In this document: piece after piece, positions 26,426 through 35,896 of the stretch
Layout: each line of letters starts with the position of its first letter
Position numbering within the stretch: the first letter of the stretch is position 1
From: Sphingomonas horti
GTDB lineage: Bacteria; Pseudomonadota; Alphaproteobacteria; Sphingomonadales; Sphingomonadaceae
Length of the DNA stretch: 64,000 bases
Direction: 5' to 3'
Assembly: GCF_009753715.1 (NCBI RefSeq)
Contig: NZ_WQMS01000013.1
Span: forward strand, 376,321-440,320
The notes under the pieces: model-generated
What the model saw: the letters and a program-made list of their open reading frames with translations, nothing else
Database searches by the model: none
Told to the model about the DNA's origin: nothing
Made by a program: the position numbers and the translations under genes

Positions 26426-28429
26426 TCATTCCGCCGCCTCCGCGAATTCCTGCCCGTGAACGATCTCGGCCGAACAACGCTGCATCGTCGGGCTCGCGCG
26501 GCAGATCGCGTTGGTCAGGTAGAAGTCGGAAATCGGATAACCGACCGGGCCCGAGGCCTTGGCCGGCAGCTTCGGCAGCGTCCATTCGAACGGCGCGATC
26601 GCCCCGTCGAGGCCCAGCGCAGGGACTTCGCCGATCATCGCCGCGCGGAGCTCCGCGAGCGTGTCGAAGGACAGCGGCTTGCCCAGCACTTCGGACAACG
26701 CGCGGAATATCTTCCAGTCCTCGCGCGCTTCGCCCGGCGCGAACACGGCCTGCTGCGCGACCTGCACGCGCCCTTCCAGGTTCACGAAGGTCCCGCTCTT
26801 TTCGACATAGGACGCCGCCGGCAGGATCACGTCGGCGTGGTGCGCGCCCTTGTCGCCATGATGGCCGACATAGACCTTGAAGCTGTTGTCGAACTTGGAG
26901 AAATCGACTTCGTCGGCGCCCAGGAAGAAGGTCAGCTTCGGGCTCGCCGCCAGAATGTCGGCGATGCCGCCCTTCTGCGCATAGCCGAGCATCAGCCCGC
27001 CCATCCGGCTCGCCGCCATGTGCAGCACGTTGAAGCCGTTCCAGTCGTCGCGCACGAGGTTCAGCGGCCCGACCAGCGCCAGCGCAGCGCCGAGCGCCCC
27101 CGCCTTCAGCGCGCCGCCGCCGACGATCACCGCCGGCCGCTCGGCCGCGCCGAACGCGTCCGCCGCCGCTTGCGGCAGCTTGCCGAGCAGCCCGAGATCG
27201 TTGCCCAGCCATTCGACCTTGTAGGTCAGGTCCGCTTCCGGCCCGATCGCGAACACCTTGGCGCCGCGCCGCACCGCCTTGCGGATGCGCGTGTTGACCA
27301 AAGGCGCTTCCAGCCGGACGTTGGTGCCGACCAGCAGGATCGCGTCCGCGTCCTCGATCCCGGCGATCGTCGTGTTGAAATTGACCGCGGCCAGGCTGGA
27401 GCAGTCATAGTCCATGCCGGTCTGCCGGCCTTCCAGCAGCTCCGACCCGAACGACTTGAGCAGCGTCTTCGCTGCGTACATCGTCTCGCAATCGACCAGA
27501 TCGCCGGCGATCGCCGCCATCGTGCCGTCGGCATGCTTGGCGATCTCCGCGAACGCCTCTTCCCAGCTGGCCGGCTGCAATTTGCCGCTCTTGCGCACGA
27601 ACACCCGGTCGAGACGCCGGCGGACCATGCCGTCGATCGCGTGCCGCGACTTGTCGGACAGCCACTCCTCGTTCACGTCCTCGTTGATGCGCGGCAGCAC
27701 GCGCATCACCTGCCGCCCGCGGCTGTCGAGGCGGACATTCGAGCCCACCGCGTCGTGCACGTCGATCGACGGCGTCTTCTTCAGCTCCCACGGCCGCGCC
27801 TCGAAGCTGTAGGGCTTCTGCAGCAGCGCGCCGACCGGGCAGAGATCGGCGACGTTCCCGGACAACTCGCTGGTCAGCGTCTTTTCCAGATAGGTCGTGA
27901 TCTGCATGTTCTCGCCGCGCCCGATCGCGCCGATTTCTTCGACGCCGGCGACCTGCTCGGAAAAGCGCACGCAGCGCGTGCACTGGATGCACCGATTCAT
28001 CGACGTCTTGATGATCGGGCCCATATATTTGTCGGTGACGGCGCGCTTGTTCTCGTCGAACCGGCTGAACCCGCGGCCATAGGCCATCGCCTGGTCCTGC
28101 AGGTCGCACTCGCCGCCCTGGTCGCAGATCGGGCAGTCGAGCGGATGGTTGATCAGCAGGAACTCCATCACCCCTTCGCGCGCCTTCTTGACCATCAGGC
28201 TGTCGGTGCGGACTTCCTGGTTGTCGGAGGCGGGCAGCGCGCAGCTGGCCTGCGGCTTGGGCGGCCCCGGCTTCACTTCGACCAGGCACATGCGGCAATT
28301 GCCGGCGATCGCCAGGCGCTCGTGAAAGCAGAAGCGGGGAATCTCCTTGCCCGCGGCTTCGCAGGCCTGAAGGACGGTCGCGCCCTGCGGGACTTCGACC
28401 TCGATCCCATCGACGGTGAGTTTAGGCAT
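26426..28429 (-). CDS. nuoG: NADH-quinone oxidoreductase subunit G
   Basis: 667 residues, the short alphaproteobacterial form. The N-terminal 2Fe-2S ferredoxin domain has CFHERLAIAGNCRMC. A His-Cys motif region contains CPICDQGGECDLQD, then the 4Fe-4S motif CIQCTRCVRF and CPVGALLQKPYSF, followed by a molybdopterin-oxidoreductase-like domain that has lost its cofactor role in this family. It is a peripheral-arm electron-transfer subunit. Upstream of it, unusually, are two exported-protein genes separating it from nuoF. Confidence 0.97.
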   Translation of the reverse strand: MPKLTVDGIEVEVPQGATVLQACEAAGKEIPRFCFHERLAIAGNCRMCLVEVKPGPPKPQASCALPASDNQEVRTDSLMVKKAREGVMEFLLINHPLDCPICDQGGECDLQDQAMAYGRGFSRFDENKRAVTDKYMGPIIKTSMNRCIQCTRCVRFSEQVAGVEEIGAIGRGENMQITTYLEKTLTSELSGNVADLCPVGALLQKPYSFEARPWELKKTPSIDVHDAVGSNVRLDSRGRQVMRVLPRINEDVNEEWLSDKSRHAIDGMVRRRLDRVFVRKSGKLQPASWEEAFAEIAKHADGTMAAIAGDLVDCETMYAAKTLLKSFGSELLEGRQTGMDYDCSSLAAVNFNTTIAGIEDADAILLVGTNVRLEAPLVNTRIRKAVRRGAKVFAIGPEADLTYKVEWLGNDLGLLGKLPQAAADAFGAAERPAVIVGGGALKAGALGAALALVGPLNLVRDDWNGFNVLHMAASRMGGLMLGYAQKGGIADILAASPKLTFFLGADEVDFSKFDNSFKVYVGHHGDKGAHHADVILPAASYVEKSGTFVNLEGRVQVAQQAVFAPGEAREDWKIFRALSEVLGKPLSFDTLAELRAAMIGEVPALGLDGAIAPFEWTLPKLPAKASGPVGYPISDFYLTNAICRASPTMQRCSAEIVHGQEFAEAAE

Positions 28430-28500
28430 ACAAAACTAGGCTCCGGGCGGAGCCTCTAGACGGGGGTTATGGCGGGGGCAAGGGATGAACGCGGAACAAG

Positions 28501-28556
28501 GTGCTCCGGCGCAGGCCGGAGCCCCGGACGCAGGGCCCCGGCCTGCGCCGGAGCAC
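28501..28556. repeat. Inverted repeat upstream of nuoG
   Basis: GTGCTCCGGCGCAGGCC and GGCCTGCGCCGGAGCAC are perfect reverse complements 22 bases apart. It lies just after the stop of the exported-protein gene at 28564. Confidence 0.85.
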
Positions 28557-28563
28557 GGAATTC

Positions 28564-29232
28564 CTACCGCGCCCCCTCGGGCCGGAAGGCCGGGCCGGCA
28601 TAGGTCATGTCGCCCGCCCAATAGCGCTGGGACACATGATACGCCGCCTGCACGATCGCGCTTCTGAGCTCCGTGCGTCCATAGGCGATCCGGCTGGAGC
28701 CCTGGCAGGCCGATAGCCACGGCCCGAGCATCTGGAAGACCTTCATTTCCTGGCTCGATCCCGGATCGGACTTGATCAGCCGCTCGGTGTCGTTCGGGTT
28801 GCTCCGCGCGACGCAGTCGGCGGTCAGGAACAAGGTCTTGGTCGGGTCCTCGACGCCCATCGTGTTCTTTTCGACCGGCAGGTCGAATTTGGCGAGATTC
28901 ACGATGTCGCGCTGCGGCTGCACGCCATATTCGACGAAATCGCGCTTGAAGAGCTCCTCGGCGATCCCGCCGCGCAGCGCGCTGACGCTGACGGCCGTGT
29001 TCGCCGCCGTCCGGCAGCTCGCCGCATTGCCGAGCGAGACGCTGCTCCAGTCGACCCGGTCCCCGGTCAGCGGCAGCGTCTTCAGCATCGAGATGGCGGC
29101 GCCGCGGTCGGCCTTGACGATGCACTTGCCGGTCTGGACCCCGACCTCGCCCATGCTGTCGTTATCGGCCAGCGCCGGCGTGGCGAAAGCGGCGGCCGAA
29201 ACCGCGGCGGCAACGATCAAAAGCTTCCCCAT
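28564..29232 (-). CDS. Exported hypothetical protein within the nuo operon (paralogue A)
   Basis: 222 residues with a clear signal peptide (MGKLLIVAAAVSAAAFATPALA, cleaved before DND). The mature part has a doubled pattern with two similar halves: a cysteine-led segment (KCIVKADRGAAISML), and a second (DCVARSNPNDTERLIKS) followed by ACQGSS and a helix ending AAYHVSQRYW. The ATG at 29232 has a strong GAGGAGGG site. It is related to the next gene at 29311-30018 and lies between nuoF and nuoG, so it is probably co-expressed with complex I. No family name is known to me. Confidence 0.8.
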   Translation of the reverse strand: MGKLLIVAAAVSAAAFATPALADNDSMGEVGVQTGKCIVKADRGAAISMLKTLPLTGDRVDWSSVSLGNAASCRTAANTAVSVSALRGGIAEELFKRDFVEYGVQPQRDIVNLAKFDLPVEKNTMGVEDPTKTLFLTADCVARSNPNDTERLIKSDPGSSQEMKVFQMLGPWLSACQGSSRIAYGRTELRSAIVQAAYHVSQRYWAGDMTYAGPAFRPEGAR

Positions 29233-29310
29233 GTCACCCTCCTCTGGCGGGAGCGCGCGGCTCCGATGCCCGGCCATCATGCGCTGGGGAAAACGGAATG
29301 AAAAGAGGCG

Positions 29311-30018
29311 TCAGGGCGCCGCGGGGGCGCCGGACTCGGCCGCTTTGGACAGCCAGTAGAGTCCTTCGGCGAGCGCGCCTTTCAGGATGATCTTGGAAAA
29401 GGCCAGCGTCTCACCTTTCGGGATGCAGGCGCTGAACCTCGGCACCAGCGCGTTGAAGCGCGCGGTCTCGTCCGACGAGTTGGCGTTCGCGCCCAGCAGC
29501 GCGCGCACGCCCGCACCATCCGCGCGGGCCACGCATTCCCCGAATTGCTCCAGCGCGAGCGCGCTTCGCGCCGCGTCCGGAACCGCGTCTCCATAGCGGG
29601 CGCGATAACCGCTCGAAGCGACCGTGGAAAACTCGACCGGGGCATCGGCGGTGGGAAACTCGGCCGCATACAGCGCCTGGAAGACGGTGCCGCGGAACAC
29701 GACCGAGTTGAACTGCAGCTGCCCGCCGCTCAGGCAGGCGTCGCCCGCGGCGTCGAACAGGCTGCGCAGATATTTGCCATAGGCGGCATCGTCGACGCGC
29801 ATCTCGGCGAACTTCGTCACCCGCCCGCGCGAGCGCGACACCAGGCACTGGGCGAAGGATTCCATCGTCAGCCGGGCGGCGTTCTTGCCGCGATCCTGGA
29901 TCTGCGCGGCCTTGCGCTGGATCAGCGTGCCGGTTTCCTGTGCCTCGGCGGGCGCGCAGATCGCCGCCGCGAGCAATGCCCCGAAGACCAGCCGGCGCCT
30001 CCCTCCCCCTGTTTTCAA
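29311..30018 (-). CDS. Exported hypothetical protein within the nuo operon (paralogue B)
   Basis: 235 residues with a signal peptide (about residues 1-26, ending APAEAQ). It shows the same duplicated plan as the neighbour: CLVSRSRGRVTKF with ACLSGGQ in the first half, and CVARADGAGVRALL with ACIPKGETLAF and GALAEGLYWLSK in the second. The four cysteines occur at matching places, suggesting two disulphide-linked repeats. It starts 3 bases after nuoF. The periplasmic location is inferred; whether it touches complex I is unknown. Confidence 0.8.
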   Translation of the reverse strand: MKTGGGRRRLVFGALLAAAICAPAEAQETGTLIQRKAAQIQDRGKNAARLTMESFAQCLVSRSRGRVTKFAEMRVDDAAYGKYLRSLFDAAGDACLSGGQLQFNSVVFRGTVFQALYAAEFPTADAPVEFSTVASSGYRARYGDAVPDAARSALALEQFGECVARADGAGVRALLGANANSSDETARFNALVPRFSACIPKGETLAFSKIILKGALAEGLYWLSKAAESGAPAAP

Positions 30019-30021
30019 CGC

Positions 30022-31320
30022 CTACTCCGCCGCTTGCGCGAAGCTCGACTCGCCCCGCCGTTCGACGATACGGCGCTCCAATTCGGGGCGGAAGTGCCTG
30101 ATAAGACCCTGGATCGGCCACGCGGCCGCGTCGCCCAGCGCGCAGATGGTGTGGCCTTCGACCTGCTTGGTCACCTCGTGCAGCGTGTCGATTTCCTCGA
30201 TCTCCGCCTCGCCGGTGCGCAGACGCTCCATCACCCGCCACATCCAGCCGGTGCCTTCGCGGCACGGCGTGCACTGGCCGCAGCTTTCGTGCTTGTAGAA
30301 ATAGCTGAGGCGCGAAATCGCGCGGACCACGTCGGTCGACTTGTCCATCACGATCACCGCGGCGGTGCCGAGACCGGACTTCAGCTCCTTCAGCGCGTCG
30401 AAGTCCATCGGGCAGTCGATGATCTCGTGCGCCGGCACCAGCGGCACGGATGAGCCGCCGGGGATCACCGCCAGAAGATTGTCCCAGCCGCCGCGGATGC
30501 CGCCGCAATGCTTCTCGATCAGCTCGCGGAACGGGATGCTCATCGCTTCCTCGACCACGCAGGGCTTGTTCACATGGCCGCTGATCTGGAACAGTTTCGT
30601 GCCTTCGTTCTTCGGCCGACCGATGCTCGCGAACCACGAGGCCCCGCGCCGCAGGATCGTCGGCACCACGGCGATCGATTCGACATTGTTGACGGTGGTC
30701 GGGCAGCCGTAGAGGCCGGCGCCGGCCGGGAATGGCGGCTTCAGGCGGGGCTGGCCCTTATGCCCTTCCAGGCTCTCCAGCATCGCCGTCTCTTCGCCGC
30801 AGATATAGGCGCCGGCGCCACGGTGGACGAACACGTCGAAATCGTAGCCGGAGCCGCAGGCGTTCTTGCCGAGGAAGCCCTTGTCGTACGCCTCGCGGAC
30901 GGCCGCGAACAGCACTTCGGCCTCGCGGATATATTCGCCGCGGATGTAGATGTACGCCGCCCGCGCGCGCATCGCGAAGCCCGCGATCAGCGCGCCTTCG
31001 ACCAGCCTGTGCGGATCGTGGCGGATGATCTCGCGGTCCTTGCAGCTGCCCGGCTCGGATTCGTCCGCGTTGATGACGAGGAAGTTCGGCTTACCCGGCT
31101 TCGGCTCCTTGGGCATGAAGCTCCACTTCATGCCGGTCGGGAAGCCCGCGCCGCCGCGCCCACGCAGGCCGGACGCCTTCACTTCGTCGATGATCGCGTC
31201 CTGGCCGCGCGCCATCAGCGCCTTGGTGTCGTCCCAATCCCCGCGCTTCATCGCGGCATCGATGTGCCACGACTGATAGCCGTACAGGTTGGTGAAGATG
31301 CGGTCCTTGTCAGCGAGCAT
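30022..31320 (-). CDS. nuoF: NADH-quinone oxidoreductase subunit F
   Basis: 432 residues; the NADH-oxidising flavoprotein. The FMN/NADH-binding stretch is [18 protein letters not shown] near residue 55, followed by [12 protein letters not shown], and the 4Fe-4S N3 motif [15 protein letters not shown] is near residue 345. It passes electrons from NADH to NuoE and NuoG. It follows nuoE after a palindromic repeat. Confidence 0.97.
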   Translation of the reverse strand: MLADKDRIFTNLYGYQSWHIDAAMKRGDWDDTKALMARGQDAIIDEVKASGLRGRGGAGFPTGMKWSFMPKEPKPGKPNFLVINADESEPGSCKDREIIRHDPHRLVEGALIAGFAMRARAAYIYIRGEYIREAEVLFAAVREAYDKGFLGKNACGSGYDFDVFVHRGAGAYICGEETAMLESLEGHKGQPRLKPPFPAGAGLYGCPTTVNNVESIAVVPTILRRGASWFASIGRPKNEGTKLFQISGHVNKPCVVEEAMSIPFRELIEKHCGGIRGGWDNLLAVIPGGSSVPLVPAHEIIDCPMDFDALKELKSGLGTAAVIVMDKSTDVVRAISRLSYFYKHESCGQCTPCREGTGWMWRVMERLRTGEAEIEEIDTLHEVTKQVEGHTICALGDAAAWPIQGLIRHFRPELERRIVERRGESSFAQAAE

Positions 31321-31333
31321 GACGATATCCGGT

Positions 31334-31419
31334 CGTCACCCCGGCGAAAGCCGGGGCCCACCTGCCTTGCGGCGGCGGGACGAAGAAGAAGGTGGGTCCC
31401 GGCTTGCGCCGGGATGACG
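31334..31419. repeat. REP-like inverted repeat between nuoE and nuoF
   Basis: CGTCACCCCGGCGAAAGCCG at the left and CCCGGCTTGCGCCGGGATGA at the right, of the same family as 16782, 19975 and 33617. Confidence 0.85.
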
Positions 31420-31434
31420 GAGAAGAGCCGACCA

Positions 31435-32106
31435 TCACGCCGCCCACTCCCCGCGATAATCGTGGTTCTCGTCGACCATCTCGGTGAGCGTGGTCGGCCC
31501 ACCCTCCGGCACGCTCGCGCGCCGGCCGATCGTGGAGCCGGGCTCCGGCGTCTCGCCCTTGGCCAGCGCGTCGATCACGGCGAGCGTGCGGTCGTAATCC
31601 AGGTCTTCGTAATTGTCGTCGTTGATCTGCACCATCGGCGCATTCGCGCACACGCCCAGACACTCGACTTCGGAGAGCGTGAACAGCCCGTCGGCCGTCG
31701 TCGCGCCCTTCTTCAAGCCCCGATCGTGGCAGGCACGCATCACGTCGTCGGAGCCGCGCAGCTGGCACGGCGTCGTTCCGCACACCTGCACGTGGTAGCG
31801 GCCGACCGGCGCCAGATTGTACATGGTGTAGAAGGTCGCGACTTCGTAGGCGCGGATGAACGGCATATCGAGCTCGCGCGCGACGAACTCGATCACCGGG
31901 ATCGGCAGCCAGCCCTGCGTGTTCGTCTCGGCGCCGACCTGCCGCTGGGCGAGATCGAGCAACGGCATCACCGCCGATTGCTGCCGCCCCGGCGGATAGC
32001 GGCCGATGATGTCCTGCGCCGCTGCGGCATTCTCCGCCGTCCACGCGAACGCACCCCAGCGCGCGCGGGTCTCGGCCTCATCGGGAATTTGAATTGCGTC
32101 AGCCAT
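31435..32106 (-). CDS. nuoE: NADH-quinone oxidoreductase subunit E
   Basis: 223 residues with a thioredoxin-like fold holding the 2Fe-2S cluster N1a. Ligands are in CGTTPCQLRG and CLGVCANAP. A disordered C-terminal tail of about 40 residues is longer than in E. coli. The start overlaps the stop of the small coiled-coil gene upstream (TAATG), so they are coupled. Confidence 0.97.
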   Translation of the reverse strand: MADAIQIPDEAETRARWGAFAWTAENAAAAQDIIGRYPPGRQQSAVMPLLDLAQRQVGAETNTQGWLPIPVIEFVARELDMPFIRAYEVATFYTMYNLAPVGRYHVQVCGTTPCQLRGSDDVMRACHDRGLKKGATTADGLFTLSEVECLGVCANAPMVQINDDNYEDLDYDRTLAVIDALAKGETPEPGSTIGRRASVPEGGPTTLTEMVDENHDYRGEWAA

Positions 32107-32336
32107 TACTTCGCTTCTGTAAGATCCAGTCGACGTTCGACGCGGGAGAGCCGCTCTTCTACGCGGTCAAGCCGGCGGTTTACACCTGACACGCCGAGCA
32201 CGAGGTTGCCGAGATGCTCATCGGTCGCCGTTGCGCGCATTTTGAGCTCGCCGACGTCAAACCGCAGCTCAGTCAGATCGGCCTGAAGTTTCTGCAGCAC
32301 CGAGTAGATCAGCTCGTTTGTTACATTCTCAGCCAT
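32106..32336 (-). CDS. Small coiled-coil protein between nuoD and nuoE
   Basis: 76 residues, MAENVTNELIYSVLQKLQAD and onward, almost wholly coiled coil with heptad-like spacing (LQKLQADLTELRFDVGELKM, then RLDRVEERLSRVERRLDL). No membrane segment. It is coupled to nuoE by a one-base overlap and follows nuoD by 22 bases. It resembles the short 'LDRVExRLxRVERRLDL' proteins found widely beside unrelated genes. Function is unknown; assembly or structural roles are possible but not shown. Confidence 0.8.
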   Translation of the reverse strand: MAENVTNELIYSVLQKLQADLTELRFDVGELKMRATATDEHLGNLVLGVSGVNRRLDRVEERLSRVERRLDLTEAK

Positions 32337-32358
32337 GCGTCACACCTAGCACGAGCGC

Positions 32359-33594
32359 TCACCGGTCGCACTCCCCGAACACGATGTCGATCGCGCCCAG
32401 GATCGCGGTCACGTCGGCGAGCATGTGGCCCTTGGTCATGAAGTCCATCGCCTGCAGGTGGCTGAACGCGGTCGGGCGGATCTTGCAGCGCCACGGCTTG
32501 TTGGTGCCGTCGGAGACCAGGTACACGCCGAACTCGCCCTTCGGGCTTTCGGTCGCGACATAGACTTCGCCGGCCGGCACGTGGAAGCCTTCGGTGTAGA
32601 GCTTGAAGTGGTGGATCAGCGCTTCCATCGATCGCTTCATCTCGCCGCGCTTGGGCGGCACCACCTTGCGGTCGAGGCTCGCGATCGGGCCGGCGGGCAT
32701 GTCGTTCAGGCACTGCTTGATGATCCGCGCGGACTGGCGGACTTCCTCCACCCGCACCATGAACCGGTCGTAGCAGTCGCCGCGCGTGCCGACCGGCACG
32801 TCGAACTCGACCCGGTCATAGGCGTCATAGGGCTGCGACTTGCGCAGGTCCCACGGAATGCCGGAGCCACGGATCATCGGGCCCGAAAAGCCCCAGCGCA
32901 GCGCGTCTTCCTTCGACACCGTCGCGATATCGACGTTGCGCTGCTTGAAGATGCGGTTGTCGGCGACAAGGCTGATCGCGTCCTCGAACAGCCGCGGCAG
33001 CCGCTTTTCGGCCCATTCCCCGATACCGTCCAGCAGCGCCAGCGGCGCATCCTGGTGGACGCCGCCCGGGCGGAACCAGGCCGCGTGCATCCGCGCGCCG
33101 GAGACCCGCTCGTAGAACTGCATGATGTCCTCGCGCAGTTCGAACAGCCACAGGTTCGGCGTCATCGCGCCCACGTCCATCACGTGGGAGCCGAGGTTCA
33201 GCGTGTGGTTCTTGATCCGCGTCAGCTCCGCGAACAGCACGCGCAGATACTGGGCGCGCAGCGGCACTTCCAGGTCGAGCAGCTTCTCGACCGCGAGCAC
33301 GTAACTGTGCTCCTGGCTCATCGGCGACGCGTAATCGAGCCGGTCGAAATAGGGCAAAGCCTGCAGATAGGTTTTGTTCTCGATCAGCTTTTCGGTGCCG
33401 CGGTGGAGCAGCCCGACATGCGGATCGACGCGCTCCACGATCTCGCCGTCCAGCTCCAGCACCATGCGCAGCACGCCGTGCGCGGCCGGATGCTGCGGGC
33501 CGAAGTTGATCGTGTAGTTCTGGATGTCGATGTCGCCGGGCGTGTCCGGCTGCGCGGGCTCGCGCGCATCGATCAGATCGAGGGCGTCAGCCAT
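32359..33594 (-). CDS. nuoD: NADH-quinone oxidoreductase subunit D
   Basis: 411 residues of the 49-kDa/hydrogenase large-subunit family; forms the quinone site with NuoB. Signatures are [23 protein letters not shown] near the N-terminus, [31 protein letters not shown], and a C-terminal DIVFGECDR. The two hydrogenase-type cysteine pairs are absent, as is normal for complex I. Confidence 0.97.
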   Translation of the reverse strand: MADALDLIDAREPAQPDTPGDIDIQNYTINFGPQHPAAHGVLRMVLELDGEIVERVDPHVGLLHRGTEKLIENKTYLQALPYFDRLDYASPMSQEHSYVLAVEKLLDLEVPLRAQYLRVLFAELTRIKNHTLNLGSHVMDVGAMTPNLWLFELREDIMQFYERVSGARMHAAWFRPGGVHQDAPLALLDGIGEWAEKRLPRLFEDAISLVADNRIFKQRNVDIATVSKEDALRWGFSGPMIRGSGIPWDLRKSQPYDAYDRVEFDVPVGTRGDCYDRFMVRVEEVRQSARIIKQCLNDMPAGPIASLDRKVVPPKRGEMKRSMEALIHHFKLYTEGFHVPAGEVYVATESPKGEFGVYLVSDGTNKPWRCKIRPTAFSHLQAMDFMTKGHMLADVTAILGAIDIVFGECDR

Positions 33595-33616
33595 GATCAG
33601 CCTCGCAAATATGGAT

Positions 33617-33705
33617 CGTCATCCCCGCGAAAGCGGGGACCCACCTGCCTTGGCGGCGGCGGGGAAGAACGAAGAAGGTGGGTCCCGGCTTTCGCCGGGA
33701 TGACG
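33617..33705. repeat. REP-like inverted repeat between nuoC and nuoD
   Basis: CGTCATCCCCGCGAAAGCGG at the left and CCCGGCTTTCGCCGGGATGA at the right; same family as the 31334 element. Confidence 0.85.
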
Positions 33706-33714
33706 GCAAGGAGG

Positions 33715-34596
33715 TCATTTGCCCTCCTTCTTCTTGGTCGTCCGCGGCGGCTTGGGCTCCGCCGTCTCGGGTTTGCTCGCTTCGGCGGGCGGCTCGGCGG
33801 GCTTGCCGTCGGCCTGGACCGGCTTCTCGCCCGGCTGGTTGCCCGGATGCGCCTGGCCGGCGCCGGTCTGGCCCGGATGCTCGGTGGTCTTCGCCTGCTC
33901 GACCGGCGGCTTGTCGGTCACGGTGACGGTGCCCGCCTTGGCGATCTGGTCGGCGGTCAGCGGCGTCGGCGCGCCCTTGGCCTCGGGTGAGGCCTTTTCG
34001 TCGCCGGGCAGCACATAGTCCGCGCCTTCCCAGGGCGAGGTGAAGTCGAAGCCGCGGAAATCCTGCGCCAGCGTCACCGGCTCGTAGATCACGCGCTTAT
34101 GCTCTTCGGAATAGCGCATCTCGACATAGCCGGTCAGCGGGAAGTCCTTGCGCTGCGGAAAGCCCTTGAAGCCATAGTCGGTGAGGATGCGGCGCAGGTC
34201 CTGGTTGCCGTCGAACAGCACGCCGTACATGTCGTAGATTTCACGCTCCAGCCAGCCCGCGACCGGCCACAGCCCGGTCACGCTCGGCACCGGCGTCTCC
34301 TCATCGGTCGAGAGTTTGACGCGGACGCGGTGGTTCTTCGTCACCGACAGCAGGTGATAGACGACCTCGAACCGCTCGCCCCGCGCGGGATAGTCGACGC
34401 CCGCGATCTCCATCAGCTGCTGATAGTCGAACCGGTCGCGCAGCGTCCGCAGCACCTCCACGATCGCCGAACGCTCGACGGTGAACGTGACTTCATAGAC
34501 ACGCTCGACCGCCTCGATCAGCGCGCCGCCCAGCGCCGGCACGATCGCCGCGATCACCCCCTCGTTGGAGGCCTGGCGGGGAGCAGGACTCAGCAT
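33715..34596 (-). CDS. nuoC: NADH-quinone oxidoreductase subunit C (with long C-terminal tail)
   Basis: 293 residues. The 30-kDa core (about 1-205) contains [38 protein letters not shown] and ends with YVLPGDEK. A tail of about 90 residues rich in Pro, Lys, Thr and Glu follows and ends [11 protein letters not shown]; it is likely disordered. The core binds NuoB and NuoD at the base of the peripheral arm. The tail is not part of the classic family fold. Confidence 0.96.
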   Translation of the reverse strand: MLSPAPRQASNEGVIAAIVPALGGALIEAVERVYEVTFTVERSAIVEVLRTLRDRFDYQQLMEIAGVDYPARGERFEVVYHLLSVTKNHRVRVKLSTDEETPVPSVTGLWPVAGWLEREIYDMYGVLFDGNQDLRRILTDYGFKGFPQRKDFPLTGYVEMRYSEEHKRVIYEPVTLAQDFRGFDFTSPWEGADYVLPGDEKASPEAKGAPTPLTADQIAKAGTVTVTDKPPVEQAKTTEHPGQTGAGQAHPGNQPGEKPVQADGKPAEPPAEASKPETAEPKPPRTTKKKEGK

Positions 34597-34834
34597 CAGA
34601 TCCTCCCCTCGATTTTCGAGGGGAGGGGGACCGCGCGCAGCGCGGTGGAGGGGCGCGTAGCTGCGACCAGCGGCATGCCGAGGGCATGCCGCAGCAGCGG
34701 AGCGCGGCTGCGAAGCAGCCGGCGGGCGAAGCGGAGGGTTAGTCCGTCGGCTGCGCCGCCGGCCCCTCCACCATGCTGCGCATGGTCACCCTCCCCTGCC
34801 TTTGGCAGGGGAGGAATATGATTATGCATTACCC
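34597..34834. repeat. Repeat-rich gap between nuoB and nuoC
   Basis: 238 bases with no gene. CCTCCCCTCGATTTTCGAGG (from 34602) is a tight hairpin, CCCTCCCCTGCCTTTGGCAG (34790-34814) another. Between them GTGGAGGGGC and GGCCCCTCCAC face each other, so the whole block can fold as one cruciform-like structure. It is a different class from the REP elements in the other nuo gaps. Confidence 0.75.
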
Positions 34835-35386
34835 TCACCGCTCGATCGTCCCTTCGCGGCGGATTTTCCGCTGCAGCTGCATGATGCCGTACAGCAAGGC
34901 CTCCGCAGTCGGCGGGCAGCCGGGGACGTAGATGTCGACCGGCACGATGCGATCGCAGCCGCGCACCACCGAATAGCTGTAATGATAATAGCCGCCGCCG
35001 TTCGCGCACGATCCCATCGAGATCACGTATTTCGGCTCCGACATCTGGTCGTACACGCGGCGCAGCGCCGGGGCCATCTTGTTGCAGAGCGTGCCGGCGA
35101 CGATCATCACGTCCGACTGGCGCGGGGAAGCGCGCGGCGCGACGCCGAACCGCTCCAGGTCATAGCGCGGCATGTTGACGTGGATCATCTCGACCGCGCA
35201 GCAGGCAAGACCGAAGGTCATCCACCACAAAGAGCCGGTCCGCGCCCACTGGAACAGGTCCTCGGTCGTGGTGACGAGGAAGCCCTTGTCGCCCAGCTCG
35301 GCATTCAGGTCGTTGAAGTAATTCTGGTCGGGAAGCTTGCCTTCGGGCGGGAAGACGTTCTCGGCCGGGCTCAGCATCACTCCCAT
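34835..35386 (-). CDS. nuoB: NADH-quinone oxidoreductase subunit B
   Basis: 183 residues. It holds the terminal 4Fe-4S cluster N2 through [25 protein letters not shown] and VPGCPP, and passes electrons to quinone. The start at 35386 ([14 protein letters not shown]) overlaps the nuoA stop by 10 bases; an in-frame ATG 3 codons later is also possible. Confidence 0.96.
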   Translation of the reverse strand: MGVMLSPAENVFPPEGKLPDQNYFNDLNAELGDKGFLVTTTEDLFQWARTGSLWWMTFGLACCAVEMIHVNMPRYDLERFGVAPRASPRQSDVMIVAGTLCNKMAPALRRVYDQMSEPKYVISMGSCANGGGYYHYSYSVVRGCDRIVPVDIYVPGCPPTAEALLYGIMQLQRKIRREGTIER

Positions 35387-35754
35387 TCGAGCGCTCCCTT
35401 CTTCCAGGCATAGATGTAGCCGAGCACCAATTCGCCGAGGAAGATCATCATCGCGATCCAGCTCGCCCAGCCGACGCTGAACAGCGACACCGCCCAGGGC
35501 CACAGGAACGCGGCTTCCAGGTCGAAGATGATGAACAGGATCGCGACCAGGTAGAAGCGCACGTCGAACTGGCTGCGGCTGTCCTCGAACGCCGGGAAGC
35601 CGCACTCATATTCGCTGAGCTTTTCCGGATACGGCTTGTGCGATCCGGTGAAGCGCGCCGCGATCATCGGCAGGAAGACGAACGCGGACGACAGCAGCAG
35701 CGCCACGCCCAGGAACAACAGGATCGGCAAATAGCCGGCGGCGACCGACGCCAT
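35377..35754 (-). CDS. nuoA: NADH-quinone oxidoreductase subunit A
   Basis: 125 residues and three membrane helices with the family stretch [40 protein letters not shown]. It is the first gene of the complex I operon. The ATG at 35754 ([14 protein letters not shown]) is chosen because the family begins there and a GGAG site precedes it. The longer in-frame extension would run through the promoter region. Confidence 0.96.
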   Translation of the reverse strand: MASVAAGYLPILLFLGVALLLSSAFVFLPMIAARFTGSHKPYPEKLSEYECGFPAFEDSRSQFDVRFYLVAILFIIFDLEAAFLWPWAVSLFSVGWASWIAMMIFLGELVLGYIYAWKKGALEWE

Positions 35755-35811
35755 CGTGAGAACTCCGTCAGGTGCGCGCCGCGCGAGACACGCGCAGCGG
35801 ACTTGCGCGGG

Positions 35812-35840
35812 CATCTAGGCCGGAGGCGTTTGCGACGCAA
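35812..35840 (-). promoter_or_regulatory. Candidate sigma-70-type promoter of the nuo operon
   Basis: On the minus strand TTGCGT and TAGATG are separated by 17 bases, with the -10 element about 58 bases before the nuoA ATG. Spacing and position fit, but both hexamers are imperfect. Confidence 0.4.
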
Positions 35841-35896
35841 CACCTTAGCGGCCTGTGAAAAGGGAACGCCTGTTCCCCCTCGCCGGTTCACTCCCC

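Noticed and set aside
26328..27212. 294-codon minus-strand frame within nuoG
   Set aside because: It shares DNA with the C-terminal part of nuoG in another frame and has shadow composition; its end also runs through a repeat.
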